DNA of 56,236 bases from Bordetella parapertussis (GTDB taxonomy: Bacteria > Bacteroidota > Bacteroidia > Chitinophagales > Chitinophagaceae): the NCBI GenBank assembly GCA_943331005.2, contig CALQJX020000025.1, positions 1-56,236 on the forward strand. The letters run 5' to 3'. The position numbers and the translations under genes are program-made. Of this stretch, positions 34,424 through 43,627 are shown piece by piece (position 1 is the first letter of the stretch; every line of letters starts with the position of its first letter). Below the pieces are notes generated by a model, which was given only the letters and a program-made list of their open reading frames with translations, had not been told where the DNA came from and made no database searches.

Positions 34424-37400
34424 CTACCGCAGCAGGGTCACATCCCCTTTGTAGTAGCGCAGTTTACCACTCGCCGACTCCAGAATGATGCTGTAAAAAT
34501 ACGTACCCACCTCCTGGTCTTTGCCATTACAGGTTCCGTCCCAGCCTCCGTTCGGGTCCCACGGATTGTGGTATACCTCTTGCCCCCAACGGTTATATAT
34601 AGTAAAATCTATCAGCTTCTTGTACTTCATTTTCCCGATCCTGAAGATATCATTCCTGCCATCGCCATTGGGTGTAAATGCCGTAGGTATATATTCTTCC
34701 TCATCAAAGATCACACGTATGGTGATGTTGGCAGAATCATGACAGCCCCACTCATTCATACCATGCACCGTATAGACAGCTACAGAGTCGCGCGGCTTCA
34801 CAAATGGCTCCGGAATGTAATAGTTAATCATTGTGCCATTGTGGGGTGTCCAGTTATAGTAGTTGGCACCAGCTGCATGCAAACGCACACTATCACCAAA
34901 GTTGATCAGGTACTTATCGGCATATACATCTGTAAGTTCTATTACCGGCTGCAGCCTTATATCAGCAGTAGTTACACTGGTGCAGTTCTGCAGGGTATAG
35001 CTCAGTGTATAAACTCCCTGTGCCGCTGGGGACACATACGGGATTACAGGGTTCTGCGCTGCCGATGCAAAACCATCAGGCCCTTCCCATTTCCACGACC
35101 CTTCGGGCACATCATCGCTGCCAAAGAGCAGCAAGGTAAGCCCCTGACAAATAGGTGCGTTCGATGCAATGATGGGCACAGGTGGCGGCAACGGATCTAC
35201 CAGTACCACAGGCCCCACCAGATTGGATACACAAGACGATACATGAACAAATATGGTTGTATAGGTACCGGCACTAAGTCCGCTTATCAATACCTGTCCT
35301 GCACCATCGGCAGTAGCAAAAACAGTATTGGGTGTGCCGTTGAGGGTATAACCAATGGTATAAGCCACTCCTGCATTCAGCCCATCCAGCAGCACACTGC
35401 CATCACTACCTCCGCAGGTAGTAGGGTTACTGCTGATGAAGCCGCTGATGTGCGGCAATGGATTAACAGTTACCGTTACAGTTGCCGGCAACGATACGCA
35501 GCTCAGCAAAGTGGTGGTAAGTGTATACACTCCCGCATTGGCTACAGTGGCAGGGTCTATCTGCGGGTTCTGCATTGTAGAGGTAAATCCGCCCGGCCCC
35601 GCCCAGTTATAGGTCACGCCCGGCCCGCCAGATGCGGTTAGTTTCAGTATCCAGCCCACGCACACAGGCGAGTTACTTCCTGCCACAGGAACAGGTGGCG
35701 TACCCATATCCACCAGCGTTACTGTAACTGCCCAGCTGCCTATGCAGCCCTCAGGTGATTTCACAGCAATTGATGCATACAGTCCTGAAGATAATCCCGT
35801 CAGCAACAACTGCCCAGAAGCAGTAGCCGTAAGAGTAATGATGACCGGCACACTGTTATGCGTATAACTGATCGTATATACCACTCCCGCAACCAGTCCC
35901 GAAAGGGTGATGCTGCCATCCGAGGCGCCACAGGTTGTAGGGTCGGTAGAAGTAACGCCACTGATCACCGGATTCGGATATACGGTAACCACAGTACTAG
36001 CCGCACAACCCGGTATGGTAGCATAAGTAATAACCGCCGTTCCTGCCGACACACCCGTTACTACTCCCGTAGCCACACCCACTGTAGCAACTGCGGTGTT
36101 GCCACTGCTCCAGGCACCGCCGGTCATTGGGTCGGTAAGAGTAGTGGTAGCACCAACGCATAGTGTGGCTGTGCCGGTTATAGCGCCGGGTATGGGTATT
36201 ACCGTTACTACAGATGTAGCATAGCAGCCTACAGCCGTTATATAAGATATCAATACAGTCCCGGCAGACACACCGGTCACTATTCCTGTTGCAGAACCTA
36301 CTACCGCTGTTGCGGGCGATGCACTGCTCCACGATCCGCCGGGCGTAGGATTGCTCAGCATGGTAGTACCACCCACACACACCAGACTATTGCCTGTATT
36401 GGGGGCTATGGGCGTCACCGAAATATTCTGATTGGCAGTAGCCGTATTGCCGCATGCATCAGTTACGGTCACTGTATAGTTGGTAGAACCCGCAGGTGCT
36501 ATCACCAACGGATTCCCGGCCACTGCACCGGGGTTCCAGCTATAGGTATAAGGCGGCACTCCGTAAGAGGGTGCGGTAGACAAAGACACCGTCTGCCCCA
36601 GACATACCGATGTCAACCCTCCGCCTGCAGCAACTGCTGCTGTTTCCAGCGTGCGCCCGAAAACTGTTACCGATAGTGGTGTACTGGCGGTGATATAAGT
36701 TGTGGCACATGGTGTTGTTGCCGCAAAATTCTGGTAGAACCTCATGTTCAGGTTCATATTGTAGGACAGGCATTGTGGCGCCGGCACACACGGACCAATG
36801 TCCGACATGATACTGATGTTGGAACCGGTACAGGTACCCGCACTGGCCAGATTGCAATACCAGAACAAACCGCCTACTCCCGGGCTCCTGCAGGTACCCA
36901 GCGCAAAATCCACCCCGCCATTCAGCAGCAACGCACCGCCACTTGCCAGATAGTTGAAAGACCAGCGTATGTCTGTTACTGTTACTGCCGCAGGCACCGT
37001 AGCCACATTCACATAGTTGCAGCCTATGGTCTTGGTAGGACTGTAAGAAGACCCGCCAACCGTAGATGCTGTTGCCGTAGATATCAGCGGGTCTATCACC
37101 AGCGGATAAGCAGCAGCACCCTTACCAAGCAAAGCACCCGGCACCACTATATCCAGCACATTCCCTCTTATTGTATATCCTATGAATTGCAGAGTATTGG
37201 TCGCATCCCTTTGCTCATAAGCAGTGGCAGCGCCTATGTTGTATATGACCTTGCCCGCTCCATTCCTCACCTCCATATTGCCACGCCATTCTGTAGTGTC
37301 GGGTGCATAGAGTTGCAGCCCTTCTGCCATTTCCATATGGTCGCGCAGCAACAGCTGTCCGGCTGCATATTGGCGCAGCGCATGTTTCACATGAAAGTTG

Positions 37401-38056
37401 GTCTTCACCGCACCGCGTGCTGCATACACCTCCATATCTATACCCGGCCATGCATCTGTTACATACATACCGTCGTCGCCTATGGTCACATCCTTCCACC
37501 GGGCCTCGCCGAGCGACTTTTCACTGCCATCTGCGCTCTTGTATATCAGTTCCAGCCTGTTATTGAATCTTATAAAAGCAGCACTGCGTCCCAGCTCCAC
37601 ACTATGCCTGCGGGTATTTACAGATACCGGCACCGGCTGCCCGAATGCCGCGTATATCTCATGGTCCATTGGCTTCAGTCGGGCATCTATGGTGCGCCAG
37701 TTGCCTGCTGCATCGCGGTAATGCATAGCCTCTGTTGCTGTCTGCAATGCCACATCCCGGCCATTAGTTCCTTCCAGTACAAACTTCTTAGAGAATTCCG
37801 TGCGCTCCGCTATCACTTCATAGCAGTTGCTGCAGGGCTCATCAGGAAACAACATTCCCAGTTCGGGATGTGTGCCAAAAGCCGCATTTGCCGCCCTCGC
37901 CTCTTCGCTTGCTTTTATGCGGTCTTCCGTAAAAGTGCTGTAATTCCTTTCCTTCACTACCATACCCTGCGGCACAGTACCTGTATTGCGCTGCGCATGC
38001 ACTACTGCACTCAGCGTCATAGACAAGAAGAGAAAGAAATACCTCAGGGCTTTCAT
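34424..38056 (-). CDS. Large T9SS type B cargo protein with Ig-like repeats
   Basis: ATG 38056 starts a signal peptide (MKALRYFFLFLSMTLSAVVHA); the open frame further upstream is not needed. The 1210-residue protein has four parts. Residues 25-330 resemble the N-terminal region of WapA/DNRLRE-like surface proteins ('MHYRDAAGNWRTIDARLKP', 'GMYVTDAWPGIDMEVYAARGAVKTNFHV', 'YPLVIDPLIS'). A domain with many Cys/Trp residues follows. Then come several PKD/Ig-like and Big_2 units, including two 'GG.WSS....AVVGSATGIVTG'-type copies. The C-terminal ~85 residues are a CHU_C/T9SS type B sorting domain ('IPTAFTPNGDGRNDIFRIG...IYNRWGQEVYHN...WDGTCNGKDQEVGTYFYSI...YKGDVTLLR'). So it is secreted by the T9SS and held at the surface; adhesion or binding is inferred. 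Confidence 0.88.
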   Translation of the reverse strand: MKALRYFFLFLSMTLSAVVHAQRNTGTVPQGMVVKERNYSTFTEDRIKASEEARAANAAFGTHPELGMLFPDEPCSNCYEVIAERTEFSKKFVLEGTNGRDVALQTATEAMHYRDAAGNWRTIDARLKPMDHEIYAAFGQPVPVSVNTRRHSVELGRSAAFIRFNNRLELIYKSADGSEKSLGEARWKDVTIGDDGMYVTDAWPGIDMEVYAARGAVKTNFHVKHALRQYAAGQLLLRDHMEMAEGLQLYAPDTTEWRGNMEVRNGAGKVIYNIGAATAYEQRDATNTLQFIGYTIRGNVLDIVVPGALLGKGAAAYPLVIDPLISTATASTVGGSSYSPTKTIGCNYVNVATVPAAVTVTDIRWSFNYLASGGALLLNGGVDFALGTCRSPGVGGLFWYCNLASAGTCTGSNISIMSDIGPCVPAPQCLSYNMNLNMRFYQNFAATTPCATTYITASTPLSVTVFGRTLETAAVAAGGGLTSVCLGQTVSLSTAPSYGVPPYTYSWNPGAVAGNPLVIAPAGSTNYTVTVTDACGNTATANQNISVTPIAPNTGNSLVCVGGTTMLSNPTPGGSWSSASPATAVVGSATGIVTGVSAGTVLISYITAVGCYATSVVTVIPIPGAITGTATLCVGATTTLTDPMTGGAWSSGNTAVATVGVATGVVTGVSAGTAVITYATIPGCAASTVVTVYPNPVISGVTSTDPTTCGASDGSITLSGLVAGVVYTISYTHNSVPVIITLTATASGQLLLTGLSSGLYASIAVKSPEGCIGSWAVTVTLVDMGTPPVPVAGSNSPVCVGWILKLTASGGPGVTYNWAGPGGFTSTMQNPQIDPATVANAGVYTLTTTLLSCVSLPATVTVTVNPLPHISGFISSNPTTCGGSDGSVLLDGLNAGVAYTIGYTLNGTPNTVFATADGAGQVLISGLSAGTYTTIFVHVSSCVSNLVGPVVLVDPLPPPVPIIASNAPICQGLTLLLFGSDDVPEGSWKWEGPDGFASAAQNPVIPYVSPAAQGVYTLSYTLQNCTSVTTADIRLQPVIELTDVYADKYLINFGDSVRLHAAGANYYNWTPHNGTMINYYIPEPFVKPRDSVAVYTVHGMNEWGCHDSANITIRVIFDEEEYIPTAFTPNGDGRNDIFRIGKMKYKKLIDFTIYNRWGQEVYHNPWDPNGGWDGTCNGKDQEVGTYFYSIILESASGKLRYYKGDVTLLR

Positions 38057-38183
38057 TGATGCAAATATACGAGGGGAACAATGAAGTATTGCCCCTACCG
38101 AAAGCTCTTTCCTTTTTAACCCTCCCCCCAATTTTCTCAAACTTTTGGGATTTGCCGGTTCCTTTTTGCCGTTACTTTACATC

Positions 38184-38987
38184 ATGAAATTTTTGCGCCT
38201 GTTTACCGGCTGTAGCTTACTGGCCGTTGCTGTCCATGCACAAACCGAGAACTGGGACACCTACATGGCTCGCATGGGTGGCAAACCCGCCTCTGTGCTG
38301 GTAGATATGGGACTTATGTCAAACGCCCCCGATAAGCTGCTGCCCTACCTTTTAGTTACAGGTCCCCGCCTCGATAAGTGCGGCCCCACCGGCATACCCG
38401 ATACTGCCGAAATAGCCCGCATGGAAAAGATACTGGACCTCACCGGTGCCTTCCTTTCGGGTGTTACCGCCAAAAAACTGGCAGGCACACTTACCTACAA
38501 CTGCGAGCGGGTAAACTATTACTACATCAAAGACACCATAGCTGTGCGCAATGCGCTCAACCGCATGTACACCACACACTACCCTACTTACAAATACTCC
38601 CTGAAAATAAAACACGAACCGCTGTGGCAAACCTACCGCGCCTTCCTCTACCCCGATAGTATGGCCGCTGCATGGATCAGCACCAATAAGGCCATACTGA
38701 CCATGATGGACAAGGGCGACAATCCCGATGTGCCCCGCGACATAGAACACACCATCTTCTTCAAAACAGACAGTACCCGCAAAGCCATGATAGCCCATGC
38801 CCGTCTGCACCGCTACAAAGTGGCCAGGGTATATGATGCACCTACGGTTGCCTTCCCTTACGAGCTCACCCTGTCGCGTTTCGGCGCAGTGGTCATGGAT
38901 AGCATCATGGCTATGGAAAGCGAACTGCGCACCGTTGCGAAACCACTGCAGGGCTACTACAAAGGCTGGGACGCTACCAGAAAATAA
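38184..38987 (+). CDS. Exported DUF695-RraB two-domain protein
   Basis: ATG 38184 starts a signal peptide (MKFLRLFTGCSLLAVAVHA); 267 residues after excluding upstream open frame. The middle section ('NWDTYMARMGGKPASVLVDMGLM', about 20-130) follows the DUF695 pattern. The last 90 residues ('DKGDNPDVPRDIEHTIFF...RKAMIAHARLHRYKV', 'YELTLSRFG', 'MESELRTVAKPLQGYYKGWDA') match the order of RraB: the 'GD.PD....IEH..', 'A...GY.V' and terminal 'Y.GW' positions. In E. coli, RraB is a cytosolic regulator of RNase E; an exported form cannot act on it as such. This suggests the domain binds something else in the envelope. Family call moderate, function unknown. Confidence 0.75.
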   Translation: MKFLRLFTGCSLLAVAVHAQTENWDTYMARMGGKPASVLVDMGLMSNAPDKLLPYLLVTGPRLDKCGPTGIPDTAEIARMEKILDLTGAFLSGVTAKKLAGTLTYNCERVNYYYIKDTIAVRNALNRMYTTHYPTYKYSLKIKHEPLWQTYRAFLYPDSMAAAWISTNKAILTMMDKGDNPDVPRDIEHTIFFKTDSTRKAMIAHARLHRYKVARVYDAPTVAFPYELTLSRFGAVVMDSIMAMESELRTVAKPLQGYYKGWDATRK

Positions 38988-38996
38988 AAGAGATCC

Positions 38997-40073
38997 TTAC
39001 CGCAGCTGACGGCGATACAACACCAGCGCCACCATACCGAAAATGATGTTCGGTATCCACATGGCTATCATCGGGTCCAGATTGGCCTTGGTGGCAAATG
39101 TGGCAGACAGCTGCATGAACATTACATAGATGGCACTTATGGCTATACCCAGCGCCAGATGAAAACCGCTGCCGCCCCTTATCTTCCGGCTGGCTATACA
39201 GGCACCTATTATAGTAAGCACAAAACCGGCAAACGGCTGTGCCGAACGGCGTTCTTTTTCTATAAAGAAGTTATTCAGATTCTCCGTACCGCGCATCTGC
39301 TCCTGCTTTATGTAGGCATTCAGCTGCGGTGTGGTAAGTGCCTCACGTATGGCATCGCCACGGTTCAGATCGCGTGGGGTAAACGGATAGGCTACATTCA
39401 TCTCGGCCACCTTCACCAGCTTTTCCTTCAGGCCGTCATTGGTGCGTATCACCACATTGTGCATCTGCCATATCTTCTTCACCGTGTCATAGACAACATA
39501 GTCGGCCATCAGCTTTTCCTTCAACAGCGTACCTTCTATCTTCTCCACACAAAAACGGTTGCCCATGTAGTTATCAAAATTGAAATTCTGCAGATAGATA
39601 TAGGTGCCCTTTGCTATACCCAGATGCAGATTGTCTGATGCATACCGGTAGTTCCCGTCATTGATGTAGGTATCCTCAAACTCTATTCGTTGTTTATTGG
39701 CAGCAGGTATTATCCAGTGATTGGCCACCAGCGATACCAGGCACAAAAAACCACCACCTATCACATAGGGCCGCAGAAACCGCGAGAAAGAAACCCCCGA
39801 CGATAGTATGGCTATGATCTCAGACTTATACGCAAGTTTGGAGGTAAAGAAGATGGTAGCAATGAATATGAAAAGCGGGAACAACAGCGCAGTTATATGC
39901 GGCACAAAGTTCTTGTAGTAGTTGGCCACCACCATAAAGGGTGCCTTCTTAGACACTATATTATCTACCTTCTCCGAATAATCTATCACGCACGATATCA
40001 CCGCCAGTATCATTATGGCGAAGAAGAACGTACTGAGGAACTTACCAACTATATACCAGTCGAGTTTTTTCAT
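38997..40073 (-). CDS. LptF/LptG family permease (YjgP/YjgQ)
   Basis: The 358-residue inner-membrane protein has the family layout: one N-terminal helix ('WYIVGKFLSTFFFAIMILAVISCVIDYSEKVDN'), helices at about 55-75 and 95-118, a large periplasmic beta-jellyroll (about 120-265), and a C-terminal cluster of three helices. The signatures 'VPHITALLFPLFIFIATIFFTSKLAYKSEIIAILSSGVSFSRFLRPYVIGGGFLCLVSLVANHWIIPAANKQRIEFEDTYI' belong to LptF/G. These permeases extract lipopolysaccharide from the inner membrane with the LptB ATPase. Bacteroidota usually encode more than one such protein; which partner this one pairs with is not shown. Confidence 0.93.
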   Translation of the reverse strand: MKKLDWYIVGKFLSTFFFAIMILAVISCVIDYSEKVDNIVSKKAPFMVVANYYKNFVPHITALLFPLFIFIATIFFTSKLAYKSEIIAILSSGVSFSRFLRPYVIGGGFLCLVSLVANHWIIPAANKQRIEFEDTYINDGNYRYASDNLHLGIAKGTYIYLQNFNFDNYMGNRFCVEKIEGTLLKEKLMADYVVYDTVKKIWQMHNVVIRTNDGLKEKLVKVAEMNVAYPFTPRDLNRGDAIREALTTPQLNAYIKQEQMRGTENLNNFFIEKERRSAQPFAGFVLTIIGACIASRKIRGGSGFHLALGIAISAIYVMFMQLSATFATKANLDPMIAMWIPNIIFGMVALVLYRRQLR

Positions 40074-40206
40074 TGATCGTAGAAAAAGTTATTTATCTGC
40101 AGACTGCTCGTACAAGATCACCCTGCATTTATAACCACTGCAAATTTGCGGCTTTTTACTCATTGTTGCCGGTTTGTTTTGTTGTCATCTTCATAAAATA
40201 ACCGGC

Positions 40207-40236
40207 AAAAAAAATGTGCGGCATAGCGCCGCACAT
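40207..40236 (-). terminator. Rho-independent terminator
   Basis: The 9-bp stem ATGTGCGGC (40214-40222) with its complement (40228-40236) is followed on the minus strand by eight T (A-run at 40207-40214). It ends the beta-barrel gene at 40259-40822. Confidence 0.8.
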
Positions 40237-40258
40237 CTGTTACTCTTATCCTGAGGAA

Positions 40259-40822
40259 TTATTTCTGGTCTGTTTCTACTTCTTTATTGCGCCAGTGCTT
40301 AGGAAAGCGCCATGACAAACCGCCATGTACTATACCCTTGTAGCCAAGACCCAGTTCCATAAAGCCGGCAAACTGCCTGCCTATACGCACACCTATTGGT
40401 GTAGCCTGGAAACCCCATGGTTTAGCACCCGACTCATCTACCTTACCAACACCTGTATGCAGGTCGTTCAGTATAGAGAAACCATAACCTACAGAACCGT
40501 ACAGGCGCACACGCACGTGGCTGTCCTTCGTATCCAGATACTTGAAGGTAACTTCCGGAATGAAAGAGGTGAAGCTGGCCCAGTTGCTGATGTTCTCATG
40601 ACCTATACCCATGCCCAGTGTTACTGTTGGCGACAGATAGTAGCGGTAAGTGAGACTGAACGTACCAGACGATGTGTTGTAGGGAGGGCGGTTGGCAAAC
40701 TGATAAATGCTGAAACGACCGTAGCCCAGCGAAAACTCACTCTTGCCTCTCTGCGCAAAACCCTGTGTAGCGGTAGCAAACAGTGCCACGGCAAGGCAAA
40801 AAATGTATAACTTTCTCTGCAT
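40259..40822 (-). CDS. Outer-membrane beta-barrel protein
   Basis: The 187-residue protein has a signal peptide (MQRKLYIFCLAVALFATATQGFA) and an eight-strand-barrel-like pattern: 'SEFSLGYGRFSIYQF', 'TFSLTYRYYLSPTVTLGMGIGHENIS', 'VRVRLYGSVGYGFSIL', 'PIGVRIGRQFAGFMELGLGYKGIVHGGLSWRF'. These alternate aromatic and small residues as in OmpA/OmpW-like barrels. After the last strand a short charged tail follows. No ligand or enzymatic motif is visible. Single gene with a terminator; divergent from lysA. Confidence 0.78.
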   Translation of the reverse strand: MQRKLYIFCLAVALFATATQGFAQRGKSEFSLGYGRFSIYQFANRPPYNTSSGTFSLTYRYYLSPTVTLGMGIGHENISNWASFTSFIPEVTFKYLDTKDSHVRVRLYGSVGYGFSILNDLHTGVGKVDESGAKPWGFQATPIGVRIGRQFAGFMELGLGYKGIVHGGLSWRFPKHWRNKEVETDQK

Positions 40823-41016
40823 GTGAAAGATATTTAGTTTAGTTGGAATTTATTGAAATGGTTATAAGGGCTAAAGATATACCAAACTTTCATTTTTGCA
40901 AAACCATCCACCCCATTAACCTGCCTTCCTGCACAAATGCCCCATAAATGCCCGCAACTGCCACTATCACAGGCCTTTTACTCCCACGCCCAAAGGGTCA
41001 ATAAATTTTATTGGCT

Positions 41017-41024
41017 TATTTTTG
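41017..41024 (+). promoter_or_regulatory. -7 promoter box 4 bp before the lysA start
   Basis: TATTTTTG is followed by CGCC and the ATG at 41029, implying a leaderless or nearly leaderless lysA transcript. Confidence 0.5.
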
Positions 41025-41028
41025 CGCC

Positions 41029-42237
41029 ATGTCTCCTACACTCACCAATGAACAGCTGATTGCTGTGGCCAACGATTTTGGCACGCCTGTATATGTATAT
41101 CATGCGGAACAGATAGCCGCCCGCTACAACAAACTTACCGATGCCTTCAAGGCACACCCTACTAAGTTCTTCTATGCCTGCAAAGCCCTTACCAATGTAA
41201 ACATTCTTAAATATGTAAAAAGCCTTGGTGGACTGCTCGACTGTGTCAGCATCAACGAGGTGAAGCTGGGCCTGCTCGCAGGCTTCACCCCTCAGGAAAT
41301 ACTCTTCACCCCAAACTGTGTAGACTTCACAGAAATAGTGCAGTGTGCCGACCTCGGCGTGCGCATCAACCTGGATAATATTTCCATCCTGGAGCGTTTC
41401 GGCAATGTATACGGAGGTTCTTACCCTGTCTGCATCCGCATCAATCCGCATATAGTAGCCGGTGGCAACTACAAGATCTCTACCGGCCATATAGACAGCA
41501 AGTTCGGTATCTCCATTCACCAGCTGCGCCACATAGAGCGCATCGTCAAGACCACAGGGCTGCACGTACAGGGCCTGCACATGCATACCGGCAGCGAAAT
41601 AAAAGATATAGATGTCTTCCTGCAGGGACTGGAGGTGATGTTCGGCATTGCCGCCCACTTCAGCGATCTCGACTTCATAGACCTTGGCAGCGGCTTCAAA
41701 GTGCCCTACAAAGAAGACGATCAGGAAACAGATGTATACCTGCTGGGTGCAAAGGTTGCCGAGGCGGCCGCTCAGTTCGAACAAGAATACGACCGCAAAC
41801 TGGAAATATGGTTCGAGCCCGGCAAATACCTGGTGAGCGAATGTGGCTACTTTGTGGTAAAGGCAAATGTCATCAAGCAAACTACTGCAACCGTATTCGT
41901 TGGGGTCAACTCAGGCTTCAACCACCTCATCCGCCCCATGTTCTACGACTCTTACCACCGCATCACCAACATCACCAATCCCGATGGGGCCAAACGTATC
42001 TATACCGTGGTCGGCAACATCTGCGAGACCGATACCTTTGCCTGGGACAGGGTACTGAGCGAGGTGCGCGAGGGCGACTATCTGGCATTCCACAATGCGG
42101 GTGCCTATGGCTTCGAAATGAGCAGCAACTTCAACTCCCGCCTCAAACCTGCCGAAGTGCTTATAGAGAACGGAGAGGCGCGCCTCATTCGCCGTGCCGA
42201 TGTGTTTGAGGATCTGCTCAAGAATCAGATCGTCTGA
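41029..42237 (+). CDS. lysA: Diaminopimelate decarboxylase
   Basis: ATG 41029 is preferred to the TTG at 41011; 402 residues. The PLP enzyme (fold III) makes L-lysine from meso-diaminopimelate, the last step of lysine synthesis. PLP Lys52 lies in 'KFFYACKALTNVNILKYV', the phosphate-binding region in 'HMHTGSEI', and 'DLGSGFKVPY'. Substrate-contacting 'EPGKYLVSECGYFVVKANVIK' and the active-site Cys332 in 'NICETDTFAWDRVL' complete the site, with 'HNAGAYGFEMSSNFNSRLKPAEVL' near the end. Its substrate is also a precursor of peptidoglycan, so it competes with the MurF-Alr pathway for diaminopimelate. It is followed by a strong terminator. Confidence 0.95.
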   Translation: MSPTLTNEQLIAVANDFGTPVYVYHAEQIAARYNKLTDAFKAHPTKFFYACKALTNVNILKYVKSLGGLLDCVSINEVKLGLLAGFTPQEILFTPNCVDFTEIVQCADLGVRINLDNISILERFGNVYGGSYPVCIRINPHIVAGGNYKISTGHIDSKFGISIHQLRHIERIVKTTGLHVQGLHMHTGSEIKDIDVFLQGLEVMFGIAAHFSDLDFIDLGSGFKVPYKEDDQETDVYLLGAKVAEAAAQFEQEYDRKLEIWFEPGKYLVSECGYFVVKANVIKQTTATVFVGVNSGFNHLIRPMFYDSYHRITNITNPDGAKRIYTVVGNICETDTFAWDRVLSEVREGDYLAFHNAGAYGFEMSSNFNSRLKPAEVLIENGEARLIRRADVFEDLLKNQIV

Positions 42238-42257
42238 TAACTATACTATACCAAAAT

Positions 42258-42290
42258 AGAAAGCGCATTGGGGTCACCAATGCGCTTTCT
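42258..42290. terminator. Strong bidirectional terminator hairpin
   Basis: A perfect 14-bp stem (AGAAAGCGCATTGG, 42258-42271, with 42277-42290) and 5-nt loop lie between the convergent lysA (+) and queA (-). Confidence 0.8.
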
Positions 42291-42318
42291 ATTTGTATGC
42301 CTATGCTTGCAATGCAAA

Positions 42319-43368
42319 CTATATCACCAGCATGGCATCGCCATAGCTGAAGAAACGGTATTTTTCTTTGATCGCTGTTTCATAAGCGGTCATCATCAGA
42401 TCATAACCCGCAAATGCACAGGCCATTATCATCAAGCTCGTCTTAGGCAGGTGGAAGTTAGTGATCAGCGAATCTGCAATAGAGAAGTTGTAAGGCGGAT
42501 GAATGAATACATTCGTCCATCCTTCTTCCGGCTTCAGCAGTCCCTGTGCGGTCACAGAGCTTTCCAGTGCACGCATAGTGGTGGTACCTATAGAGCAGAT
42601 GTGACGCTTCTCTATTTTGGCACGGTTCACCATATTGGCAGCATACTCATCTACCTTAAAGTACTCTGCATCCATCTTGTGTTTAGACAGATCTTCTACT
42701 TCTATCGGGCGGAAGGTACCAAGGCCCGTATGCAGGGTCACCTCTGCAAAACGCACACCTACTATCTCCAGTCTTTTTATCAGCTCGCGGCTGAAGTGCA
42801 TACCTGCAGTTGGTGCAGCTACCGCGCCTTCATACTTCGCATATACTGTCTGGTAGCGTTCTTTATCTTCTTCCTCAGGCTTACGCTTTATGTATTTTGG
42901 CAGTGGTGTTTCGCCCAGCAGGTCCAGCATACCGCGAAACTCCTGCTCATTACCATCAAACAGGAAACGGATGGTACGGCCACGGGAAGTGGTGTTATCT
43001 ATTACTTCTGCTACCAGCTCATCGTTGTCGCCAAAGTATAGTTTGTTACCTACTCGTATCTTACGCGCAGGGTCCACTATCACATCCCACAGATGGTTGG
43101 GTTTGTTCAGTTCGCGCAGCAGGAACACCTCTATCTTGGCACCTGTTTTTTCTTTACGGCCATACAGACGCGCAGGGAACACCTTGGTGTTGTTCGCTAT
43201 CATTACGTCCTTGTCGTGAAAGAAGTTGAGAACGTCTTTAAATACCATGTGCTCTATTTTGCCGGTATCGCGGTGGATCACCATAAGGCGGCTTTCGTCG
43301 CGTTTTTTGGCAGGATGTTGCGCTATGAGATTTAATGGTAAGTCGAACTTAAACTGCGACAACTTCAT
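42319..43368 (-). CDS. queA: tRNA preQ1(34) S-adenosylmethionine ribosyltransferase-isomerase
   Basis: The 349-residue enzyme moves the ribosyl part of S-adenosylmethionine to preQ1 in tRNA, forming epoxyqueuosine on the way to queuosine at the wobble position. Conserved blocks are clear: '[25 protein letters not shown]', '[19 protein letters not shown]', '[11 protein letters not shown]', '[26 protein letters not shown]', '[28 protein letters not shown]' and '[19 protein letters not shown]'. Length is typical. It is a single gene with its own -7 box 29 bp upstream. Confidence 0.97.
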   Translation of the reverse strand: MKLSQFKFDLPLNLIAQHPAKKRDESRLMVIHRDTGKIEHMVFKDVLNFFHDKDVMIANNTKVFPARLYGRKEKTGAKIEVFLLRELNKPNHLWDVIVDPARKIRVGNKLYFGDNDELVAEVIDNTTSRGRTIRFLFDGNEQEFRGMLDLLGETPLPKYIKRKPEEEDKERYQTVYAKYEGAVAAPTAGMHFSRELIKRLEIVGVRFAEVTLHTGLGTFRPIEVEDLSKHKMDAEYFKVDEYAANMVNRAKIEKRHICSIGTTTMRALESSVTAQGLLKPEEGWTNVFIHPPYNFSIADSLITNFHLPKTSLMIMACAFAGYDLMMTAYETAIKEKYRFFSYGDAMLVI

Positions 43369-43397
43369 ATATAAGGAGAGATTAAATTAAAAGTGTG

Positions 43398-43405
43398 CAA
43401 AGTTA
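43398..43405 (-). promoter_or_regulatory. Bacteroidota -7 promoter box for queA
   Basis: On the minus strand the sequence reads TAACTTTG (TAnnTTTG), ending 29 bp before the queA start at 43368. Confidence 0.45.
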
Positions 43406-43612
43406 CAAAAAAGTAATGACAATGGAAAAATATACACAATCTGTATATAATATACTCTTCCGGCACGCTTCACTCCCTCCCTGTTATCTTACCCCGATAG
43501 ACAGAACTATAATGATATAGCAAAACTAATGAATAAATAAAACAAAAGTGCACTTTACAACCACACCCGCAGCACCACCCAAAAAAGTACACCCGCTATC
43601 GGGCGGCTTTGC

Positions 43613-43620
43613 TAATTTTG
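43613..43620 (+). promoter_or_regulatory. -7 promoter box 7 bp before a start codon
   Basis: TAATTTTG is followed by GCGCCTT and the ATG of the nucleoid-associated protein gene at 43628, giving a very short leader. Confidence 0.5.
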
Positions 43621-43627
43621 GCGCCTT

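Noticed and set aside
36773..38059. 428-codon open frame antisense to the type B cargo gene
   Set aside because: The opposite strand carries a clear signal peptide and sorting domain; this frame has His/Arg/Cys-rich low-complexity content typical of shadow frames.
40823..41028. Lysine riboswitch or T-box upstream of lysA
   Set aside because: No conserved lysine-aptamer or T-box sequence or helix arrangement was found in the 206 bp upstream, and the -7 box next to the ATG leaves no room for a leader. The same holds for lysS.
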